Assembly (NCBI GenBank): GCA_964461105.1
Contig: CAYWSY010000108.1
Location: forward strand, 1-5,507
Origin: JAGVMG01 sp964461105
GTDB taxonomy: Bacteria; Chlamydiota; Chlamydiia; Chlamydiales; Rhabdochlamydiaceae
Direction of reading: 5' to 3'
DNA length: 5,507 nt
Of the stretch, positions 1 to 4,676 are shown piece after piece. Made by a program: the position numbers and the translations under genes. The notes under the pieces were generated by a model, which saw only the letters and a program-made list of their open reading frames with translations, was not told where the DNA came from and ran no database searches. Position 1 is the first letter of the stretch. Each line of letters starts with the position of its first letter.

Positions 1-2
1 AC

Positions 3-74
3 AAGCGAAAAAGTGAAGATGCTGAGGCAGAAATTTCTCTAACTTTGAAGTGGACTCAGTATATGTATCTCTAA
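3..74 (+). other. Possible 3' end of a convergent plus-strand gene (partial)
   Basis: The plus strand is open from the window edge to a TAA at 72-74, giving 23 residues that end in LTLKWTQYMYL. The alternating hydrophobic pattern near the end would suit a final beta strand. The stop would overlap the stop of the facing barrel gene (71-73) by three bases. A second plus-strand frame, ending at a TAA at 40-42 after 13 residues, is the alternative. The minus strand of this stretch has no ATG and no clear terminator. The piece is too short to identify and may simply be intergenic. Confidence 0.22.
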
Positions 75-667
75 AAGTTATAAAGGATGCCCAAGCCAAT
101 TTTAGTTCCACTCATATTAACATCATGTCGATAAGTGAAATGCTCCGAATACACTTTACTAAAAGCAAAGTGCTGATACATATATTCTGCAAAAAAATTG
201 AGAAACCATGTTCCAACTAAACGGTATTGCAAACCACTTGTTGCAATAACACCACCAGCATTGGCCGAAATATGCTGATGAACCGATTGGGAATAATCAT
301 GGTTCCTATAAAGAGTCCATAAACCACCAACACCTAAAAATCCGTTGATGCGGGAGGCTAATGGAAAAAACCACTTGATCCCTAAGGAAAAAGGAACGAC
401 ATCAATTGTGGTTTTTGAATCGCAACCCAACGATTTACCTTCCCCCCAAATGTATCCAACACCTGCCCAAGCGCTCCAATTCGAAGAGAATTGATACCCC
501 CCCTCTAACTCAAGAAAGGGCAAGGCAGTACTAAAAATATGACGCATCTTGCTGGACGTAGGAATAAAAGCGCCTGCTTTGCCTTCTAAAGTCCACGGCT
601 GAGCGCACCCACAGATCGGAATAGAACTGAAGAATATAATACAAAAGGAGCTAATAAGGTATTTCAT
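71..667 (-). CDS. Small outer-membrane beta-barrel protein
   Basis: The 198-residue product probably sits in the outer membrane as a small barrel. Residues 1-22 form a signal peptide with a lysine at 2, a hydrophobic core at 4-18 and likely cleavage just after the Cys-Gly-Cys-Ala stretch. CGC is only a poor lipobox, so a lipoprotein is less likely. The mature part has about eight amphipathic, Gly/aromatic-rich strands (roughly 25-34, 51-60, 64-74, 88-100, 107-119, 134-148, 152-165, 186-198). It ends in Tyr-Asn-Phe, the terminal Phe being typical of barrels recognised by the BAM machinery. The length suits OmpA/OmpX/OmpW-type eight-stranded barrels, but I cannot assign a family by motif. The start follows the stop of the propeller gene by 8 bases and has no good Shine-Dalgarno, which suggests translational coupling. 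The role is unknown; a partner or anchor for the upstream protein is inference. Confidence 0.85.
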   Translation of the reverse strand: MKYLISSFCIIFFSSIPICGCAQPWTLEGKAGAFIPTSSKMRHIFSTALPFLELEGGYQFSSNWSAWAGVGYIWGEGKSLGCDSKTTIDVVPFSLGIKWFFPLASRINGFLGVGGLWTLYRNHDYSQSVHQHISANAGGVIATSGLQYRLVGTWFLNFFAEYMYQHFAFSKVYSEHFTYRHDVNMSGTKIGLGILYNF

Positions 668-675
668 TCGATACT

Positions 676-2514
676 TTAATGATTAGGGTTAACAACAATA
701 ATTTCAGGAGCTGACCTGATTCCAGAACTATCCACGGCTACAACATAATACGTGTATTTGGTATTTTTTTTACGATTGTGATCTCTAAAAACCAGCGGGT
801 CCCTTCCTGGAACAGTCCCAATCAAATGGGCCAGCGAATTACGAGAAATTTCATAATAAGCAGGCGCTGCTCCAGACAAAGGAGCGCGCCAGGTTAACAC
901 ATTTACATAGTCTGTTTGCGATGGGTATCGGCATGCTGTCTGGGATCCACGTAAACCGGTTGGGGGTGCCTGCGGAGATTGCAACCCCTGACTTAGAGTC
1001 GCTATAGGTCCCCCATTATTACTCATAAACCCACTAGAAAAAACTTGTGTGGTAGATGTTCCAGCAGAATTCGTTACAGTTAGTGTAACTGTGTAGCTTC
1101 CTGGATGAGCATAAGTATGGTTAATGAATGGGGAAGCCGTTATGGCCGTTACACTATCGCCAAAATCCCATGCATAAGACGCGATTGTTCCTATCGGAGA
1201 GAGAGACATCGAGGCATCGAAGATGCTAGGAGAACCTGCGAAGTTAGGCGTTATCGTAAAAGCTGCCACCGGAGCTGGATCAGGCGAAATCGTTAAGTCT
1301 ACAAAACCTGGCATCCCTCCAGAAAAAAGAGGGCCTACCGTATCCGTCTGTGTATCTACCGGAATGACGAGATTATCTGTATCACTAATCACATAAACTG
1401 TTGCGCTATCAGGTGTGGCAGCTGCCCAAAAAGTTCCAGCTGGTGGATTGGGTAAGGTGATGGTAGTCATTAATGTTTCACTAGTCACATCAATTACCGA
1501 TAATGTGTTTAAAGCAATATTGGCCACATAGAGTTTTGTCCCATTAGGAAGAAGAGAGGAACCATAGGGACCTGATCCTGGAGGCAGCAAAATAGAATTC
1601 GTAATCATTTGTGTAGAGACATCCATTACTAAAACCTCAGAGGAAAAAAAGACAGGAATAAACGCTTTCTCACCATCGGAATTAATATAAATTTTACCGG
1701 GAAATCCCCCTGTAACTATTGCTGTTCCAACCGTATTCGTGGCTGTATCTATCGGAATAACCGAACCTGAAGTAAAACCACCTACATATACCGTAGCACC
1801 ATCAGGAGTGATCGATAAAGGTCCAATATTGGGTTCGATAAAAATATCTGTAACGACTGTATTTGTACTCGTATCCACAACAGTCACATAACCGGAAGTA
1901 TTGTTAGAAATATAAATCCTCGTTCCAGAAGGGTTGACTATAATATCAAATGCCCCATCGCCTACGGAAGTGGGAACAGTCAAAATCAGCGTGTCAGTTG
2001 CCACATCAATGACAGAAAAGCCAGCGGGTGATGTATTGGCTGTATAAATAAACACACCATTAGGAGTAGGAACTGCTGCAATAGAGGCGTCTGCCCCTGG
2101 AATCGATACGTTAAAGGTGTTAGTAGCCGTACTAAATAAAATCACCGCATCAGGCCCCACAATTGAAGATGAAATGATTCCCTGCCACCCTACGGTCGTG
2201 TAAGTATAAAAATCGCTTGGAGACGGGGGAGATTGTCCAGACGCTGTAACTAGCACGTCAACCGTTCCTGGCGAACCAGCAGGGACTGTAGCGGAAATCA
2301 AAGTGTCAGTGATAACAATAAAAGAGGCCGCTGGCCGAGGACCAAAGTCAACAGCTGTAGCACCAGAAAAGCCCGAACCATTGATCATTACAACATTTCC
2401 TCCTGCAATTCCACCATTTGTAGGCGACACAGAAGTTACAACTGGAGCTGCCATCACATTGAGAATGATGCAAGAGAAGAAACAAGTGAGATAACATGAT
2501 AAACGCAAAAACAT
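676..2514 (-). CDS. Secreted IPT/TIG - YVTN beta-propeller - PKD - FN3-like protein
   Basis: This 612-residue exported protein is built from extracellular modules. Residues 1-23 are a signal peptide (arginine at 4, hydrophobic 5-20, Met-Ala-Ala cleavage area). Residues 24-106 are an IPT/TIG fold (VTSVSPTNGG, then a glycine-rich turn and the VPAGSPGTVDV strand). Residues 115-410 hold seven propeller repeats of 42-45 residues with the YVTN-type pattern VIDxxTxT followed by PDGxxxYV. Residues 413-492 are a PKD domain (YAWDFGD, then HTYAHPGSYTVTLTV). Residues 514-608 are FN3-like (NVLTWRAP, YYEISR, DHNRKKNTKYTYYVVAVD). Such combinations are used for binding to proteins, glycans or surfaces; no catalytic motif is visible. 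A ribosome-binding site (GGAGA, 6-base spacing) supports the start. The barrel gene follows 8 bases after the stop. The ligand is unknown. Similar architectures occur, as I recall, in amoeba-associated Chlamydiae and Legionella. Confidence 0.93.
   Translation of the reverse strand: MFLRLSCYLTCFFSCIILNVMAAPVVTSVSPTNGGIAGGNVVMINGSGFSGATAVDFGPRPAASFIVITDTLISATVPAGSPGTVDVLVTASGQSPPSPSDFYTYTTVGWQGIISSSIVGPDAVILFSTATNTFNVSIPGADASIAAVPTPNGVFIYTANTSPAGFSVIDVATDTLILTVPTSVGDGAFDIIVNPSGTRIYISNNTSGYVTVVDTSTNTVVTDIFIEPNIGPLSITPDGATVYVGGFTSGSVIPIDTATNTVGTAIVTGGFPGKIYINSDGEKAFIPVFFSSEVLVMDVSTQMITNSILLPPGSGPYGSSLLPNGTKLYVANIALNTLSVIDVTSETLMTTITLPNPPAGTFWAAATPDSATVYVISDTDNLVIPVDTQTDTVGPLFSGGMPGFVDLTISPDPAPVAAFTITPNFAGSPSIFDASMSLSPIGTIASYAWDFGDSVTAITASPFINHTYAHPGSYTVTLTVTNSAGTSTTQVFSSGFMSNNGGPIATLSQGLQSPQAPPTGLRGSQTACRYPSQTDYVNVLTWRAPLSGAAPAYYEISRNSLAHLIGTVPGRDPLVFRDHNRKKNTKYTYYVVAVDSSGIRSAPEIIVVNPNH
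1285..2139 (-). repeat. Seven YVTN-type propeller repeats within the secreted protein
   Basis: Protein-level tandem repeats at residues 126-410. The strand motif (VIDVATDT or a variant) begins at residues 126, 168, 212, 254, 296, 340 and 385, so spacing is 42-45. Seven repeats are the number needed for a closed seven-bladed propeller. The first copy has lost the Asp (LFSTATNT) and the third-from-last motif is degenerate (VMDVSTQM). The DNA copies are diverged, so this is not a recent duplication. Confidence 0.85.
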
Positions 2515-2520
2515 TCTCGC

Positions 2521-2525
2521 TCTCC
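2521..2525 (-). promoter_or_regulatory. Ribosome-binding site of the propeller gene
   Basis: The minus strand reads GGAGA six bases before the ATG at 2514. This is the clearest Shine-Dalgarno among the leftward genes in this half of the window and fixes the start of the 612-residue protein. Confidence 0.7.
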
Positions 2526-2550
2526 AATAGGAAGTTTGGGTATCTCAACC

Positions 2551-2556
2551 ATCATA
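2551..2556 (-). promoter_or_regulatory. Candidate -10 element (TATGAT) for the propeller-barrel pair
   Basis: The 77-base gap after the hydrolase stop contains TATGAT on the minus strand, five of six matches to TATAAT. It would place a transcript start about 30 bases before the ATG. A TTGATA lies upstream at 2570-2575, but the 13-base spacing is too short for a normal -35, so support is weak. An inverted repeat (2556-2586) abuts this element. Confidence 0.25.
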
Positions 2557-2591
2557 AATCTAGTGCTTTTATCAATGCTTAGATTTGAGCA

Positions 2592-3428
2592 TCATCTGTC
2601 AGAATCAGTCAACAAAGCATAATATTCTTTAAACGCAGCTAAAACGTCCATTGGATTCTCAATCCAAGGAAAATGACCTGCATGCGCAACCGATTTATAA
2701 ACGATATTGACTCGGAGCCACTCTTTGCTTTCAATGAACAGTTTTTGCGGGGTAACCAGGTCGTTTTCTCCATGCAAGATGAGCGTAGGGATTGATCGAG
2801 GGATCCACTTCGCATGATAAGTATGATCAAAGTGCTCTTCAGACCATTGACAAACCTCGTAGTTATAAGGAAGGTTGCTTAGCATTTTTAAACCAGCAGC
2901 TTGTCCCTTTGAAGTAAAAAGATAGGGAGCTGAAGCCAGGGTAAGTACCTTCAATCCTTCATTACTAGGAGCATTCTTGTACTTGCCCTGAAGAAGCTCT
3001 AACTCTGGAATCGGAAAGCTTTTTACCGCTTCAGCAAACAAAGTTTGCCACTGGCTACTTGGCGCTGAATCCAATAAAACAAGCCCTTGCAGAAGACTTT
3101 CCATTTCTGGCACAGAAAGAGCAAACATCCCCCCTGTAGAGTGAGCCACTAAAACAACCCGATCAAAAGTACTAACCGCTTCGATCAGCGCTGAAGACCA
3201 GTTGCTAAACGATTTAACGCTGTCTTCCGTGATGTTAGATCCATCTCCCGGCAAATCTAAACACCACAGATTTCCCGGCAACTCAAGGATATTTATTAAA
3301 GGGAGTAGAGACTCAGAGCCCAATCCTGGCCCTCCTGGGAGAAATAGCCAGTTAAGATGCACTTCTTCAGAACGACGAACTAATAGCAAACGAGCGCGAG
3401 ATTCAGTCCACAAACATTTCTCATCCAT
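2592..3428 (-). CDS. Alpha/beta hydrolase fold protein
   Basis: A 278-residue soluble protein of normal length for a single-domain alpha/beta hydrolase. The oxyanion loop is LPGGPGLG (30-37), a variant of the HGGP form seen in proline-iminopeptidase-like S33 enzymes and esterases. The nucleophile elbow is AHSTGG, with Ser97 as nucleophile. The acid is Asp223 in HGENDLVTP, and the base is His252 in HAGHFPWIENP. Residues about 125-205 form a helical lid that sets the substrate. No signal peptide is visible, so it is probably cytoplasmic. The substrate cannot be read from sequence: ester, peptide and C-C bond hydrolases share this pattern. It lies 52 bases after the YjdM-like gene on the same strand. 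The ATG has only a GGA eight bases upstream as a possible ribosome-binding site, and an in-frame TAA upstream rules out a longer form. Confidence 0.92.
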   Translation of the reverse strand: MDEKCLWTESRARLLLVRRSEEVHLNWLFLPGGPGLGSESLLPLINILELPGNLWCLDLPGDGSNITEDSVKSFSNWSSALIEAVSTFDRVVLVAHSTGGMFALSVPEMESLLQGLVLLDSAPSSQWQTLFAEAVKSFPIPELELLQGKYKNAPSNEGLKVLTLASAPYLFTSKGQAAGLKMLSNLPYNYEVCQWSEEHFDHTYHAKWIPRSIPTLILHGENDLVTPQKLFIESKEWLRVNIVYKSVAHAGHFPWIENPMDVLAAFKEYYALLTDSDR

Positions 3429-3439
3429 TTTTGCAATCC

Positions 3440-3445
3440 ATTATA
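3440..3445 (-). promoter_or_regulatory. Perfect TATAAT hexamer just upstream of the hydrolase start
   Basis: The minus strand carries an exact TATAAT 11 bases before the hydrolase ATG. No good TTGACA-like box sits 16-18 bases upstream. If used, transcription would start only a few bases before the ATG, giving a nearly leaderless mRNA that excludes the weak GGA ribosome-binding site. It may be a chance match in an AT-rich gap. Confidence 0.25.
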
Positions 3446-3480
3446 CCGAAATAACTTGAAGCATCTTTTGCAAACACCCT

Positions 3481-3831
3481 CTAATTGCTTTTCTTTACAA
3501 TCTCGCCTTTCAGCATCATCTGACCGAAACCTGGAACCTTCGCTTCAATATTGTGTCCGTTAACTTCATCCACCAAACGAATATTTTTTACTTTTACTCC
3601 GACTTTTAAAGAAGATGAAGAGCCTTTGACCTTGATATCTTTAATAATTGTTACCGTGTCACCATCCTGAAGGATGTTGCCATAAGCATCTTTCACAACA
3701 GCCTGTCCTGCCCCACCATTCTTCTCATCGCAAACCGCCCATTCATTCCCACAATCGGGACAAATATACATAGAACCATCCTCGTACGTATAAGAAGAGC
3801 CACATTTGGTACATTTAGGTAAACCTGGCAT
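3481..3831 (-). CDS. yjdM: YjdM/PhnA-like zinc-ribbon protein
   Basis: A 116-residue protein closely resembling E. coli YjdM (formerly PhnA, about 111 residues). An N-terminal zinc ribbon uses Cys7, Cys10, Cys24 and Cys27 (CTKC and CPDC, with SYTYEDG between). After a short linker comes the conserved C-terminal SH3-like domain, with the family hallmarks VVKDAYGN, DGDTVTIIKD, KVKGSSS, VKVKNIRLV and GFGQMMLK. The name PhnA came from its position near phosphonate genes, but a role in phosphonate use was not upheld and the biochemical function is unclear. It is distinct from phosphonoacetate hydrolase, also called PhnA. The start at 3831 is chosen because homologues begin at MPxLP and GAGG sits 6 bases upstream. 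An upstream ATG at 3864 would add 11 non-family residues. It is probably cytoplasmic, and nothing here links it to its neighbours. Confidence 0.95.
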   Translation of the reverse strand: MPGLPKCTKCGSSYTYEDGSMYICPDCGNEWAVCDEKNGGAGQAVVKDAYGNILQDGDTVTIIKDIKVKGSSSSLKVGVKVKNIRLVDEVNGHNIEAKVPGFGQMMLKGEIVKKSN

Positions 3832-3837
3832 GAACAA

Positions 3838-3841
3838 CCTC
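3838..3841 (-). promoter_or_regulatory. Ribosome-binding site that decides the yjdM start
   Basis: GAGG on the minus strand lies 6 bases before the ATG at 3831 and supports this start over the in-frame ATG at 3864. Confidence 0.65.
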
Positions 3842-3862
3842 GACTGATGTGTGAAAAATGTC

Positions 3863-3868
3863 ATTGTA
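3863..3868 (-). promoter_or_regulatory. Candidate -10 (TACAAT) for yjdM
   Basis: TACAAT matches five of six -10 positions and would start transcription about 25 bases before the ATG at 3831. It overlaps the alternative ATG at 3864, which would then lie outside the mRNA. No convincing -35 is seen at normal spacing. The gap 3832-3929 holds nothing else that I can identify. Confidence 0.22.
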
Positions 3869-3929
3869 ACTCATTCCAAGAACCGTAGTCTAATCAATAA
3901 TTCTGAAAAAACGCTTTAAGTATCTTGAC

Positions 3930-4556
3930 TTATCTTTCATGAAGAGCTTTACGGATTTTTTGCACACTACTTTTGGCGTTTGCAACATTGCTGACCTCAG
4001 CTAACGCTGCAAGCTCTCTCGGACCAAATGGGATCCGATTGTTAACAGCAATCAGAAGAACCTTTGTTGCATGACCTATTGCCCCTGCATGGGCTAAGCT
4101 ATAGATAAGCGCCAATCGGTGCTCAACTCGAAATGGAACCCCATGCGCAATACATTTCGTTAAAATCTCTTCAACCCGACTTGCTGGATTCGCGTGTTTT
4201 AACATGTCGATCAACGTCATCAAATGACTCTCTGTTATCATGTCCCCTTCTTCAATGGAAACATTGATGACTTGAGCTGCACTTGGAAGGGCATTAGCGT
4301 GATCTAACGTCTCAATCAATAGAGTCATATTATAAGGGTCTATTCTGTATCCTTCCTTAAGAAGAAAGATCAATTCCTCAGCTGAATCCCTGACAATATT
4401 GGCATTACGTAAGTTCAGAATATTGGTTTGAATTAAATTAAATGCCTCTTCATCCGCAATCTGCTGTTCAATACAGTAGTCCACATGACCACCTGAATGA
4501 ATAGCTCCCAAGGAAGCGACACAAGCAACAAATACAACAAGACAGCTTTTTCTCAT
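3930..4556 (-). CDS. Exported protein with 35-residue PPR-like helical repeats
   Basis: I do not recognise a named family. The 208-residue product begins with a signal-peptide-like segment (MRK, hydrophobic 5-18, likely cut near Ser/Gly 21-23). From about residue 40 to the end it consists of helical-hairpin repeats with a period of exactly 35. The core is TLIDxLxxA with a later glycine (repeat 3: TLID at 114-117, Leu119, Ala122, Gly139). PPR repeats are 35 residues long with TLI, Ala and Gly at the same offsets. TPRs are 34 residues and Sel1 repeats about 36, so a PPR-like or TPR-derived solenoid is the best reading. PPR proteins mostly bind organellar RNA; an exported bacterial version more likely binds a protein, or acts in a host. 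The start at 4556 is chosen because purine-rich AGAGAGAAG precedes it and the signal peptide begins there. An upstream ATG at 4673 would put 39 hydrophilic residues in front and run through the terminator. Confidence 0.82.
   Translation of the reverse strand: MRKSCLVVFVACVASLGAIHSGGHVDYCIEQQIADEEAFNLIQTNILNLRNANIVRDSAEELIFLLKEGYRIDPYNMTLLIETLDHANALPSAAQVINVSIEEGDMITESHLMTLIDMLKHANPASRVEEILTKCIAHGVPFRVEHRLALIYSLAHAGAIGHATKVLLIAVNNRIPFGPRELAALAEVSNVANAKSSVQKIRKALHER
3933..4427 (-). repeat. Five 35-residue PPR-like repeats (last one truncated)
   Basis: Repeat units start at residues 44, 79, 114, 149 and 184. Ala at offset 8 is present in all five (52, 87, 122, 157, 192). It is followed by Asn in four and Gly in one. 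Leu at offset 5 occurs in the first four. Gly at offset 25 occurs in the first three (69, 104, 139) and is Arg174 in the fourth. The fifth unit stops after 25 residues. Spacing is constant without indels. Confidence 0.8.
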
Positions 4557-4561
4557 ATCTT

Positions 4562-4572
4562 CTCTCTTTAAA
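4562..4572 (-). promoter_or_regulatory. Purine-rich ribosome-binding region of the PPR-like gene
   Basis: The minus strand here is purine-rich (AAAGAGAGA, continuing into AGAT) before the ATG at 4556. It is not a textbook AGGAGG but is the only candidate and supports the 4556 start. The rest of the gap (4573-4620) contains a TTGTCA at 4603-4608 on the minus strand as a possible -35, without a convincing -10 at normal spacing, and an 8-base palindrome AACCGGTT at 4594-4601. Confidence 0.35.
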
Positions 4573-4621
4573 AAAGATAAAAGATGCCCGAACAACCGGT
4601 TTTTGACAAGACTTGACCATG

Positions 4622-4651
4622 AAAAAGTAAGGGGGTGTTCGCCCCCCTTAC
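4622..4651 (-). terminator. Intrinsic terminator of the carrier gene
   Basis: On the minus strand a 9-bp perfect stem (GTAAGGGGG with CCCCCTTAC, arms at 4643-4651 and 4627-4635) closes a 7-base loop. It is followed directly by five T (4622-4626). It lies 25 bases past the carrier stop. There is no T-run on the other side, so it acts only leftward. It should separate the carrier from the PPR-like gene. Confidence 0.88.
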
Positions 4652-4654
4652 AAA

Positions 4655-4675
4655 GCTTGGGATTACCCCCCAAGC
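4655..4675 (-). other. Second hairpin directly after the carrier stop codon
   Basis: A 7-bp stem (GCTTGGG with CCCAAGC, arms at 4669-4675 and 4655-4661) with a 7-base loop begins one base after the TAG at 4677-4679. It has no T-run of its own. It may protect the mRNA 3' end, help the terminator downstream, or be chance. Confidence 0.5.
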
Positions 4676-4676
4676 A

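Noticed and set aside
1105..1296. Short plus-strand and other-frame open frames inside the propeller, hydrolase and carrier genes
   Set aside because: All overlap strongly supported domains on the minus strand and encode arginine-rich or low-information peptides typical of shadow frames.
2551..2575. Full promoter TTGATA...TATGAT before the propeller gene
   Set aside because: The 13-base spacing is too short; only the -10 was kept as a low-confidence candidate.
3832..3864. Longer yjdM start at the ATG at 3864
   Set aside because: It adds 11 residues not found at the start of family members, overlaps a possible -10, and has a poorer ribosome-binding site than the ATG at 3831.
3905..3932. Possible terminator after the PPR-like gene
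   Set aside because: A run of six T on the minus strand is preceded only by a 5-bp AT-rich stem (TAAGT/ACTTA) separated by AAAGCG, too weak to call.
4557..4673. Longer PPR-like protein starting at 4673
   Set aside because: This would translate through the carrier's terminator and place 39 hydrophilic residues before a clear signal peptide; 4556 has a purine-rich site upstream.
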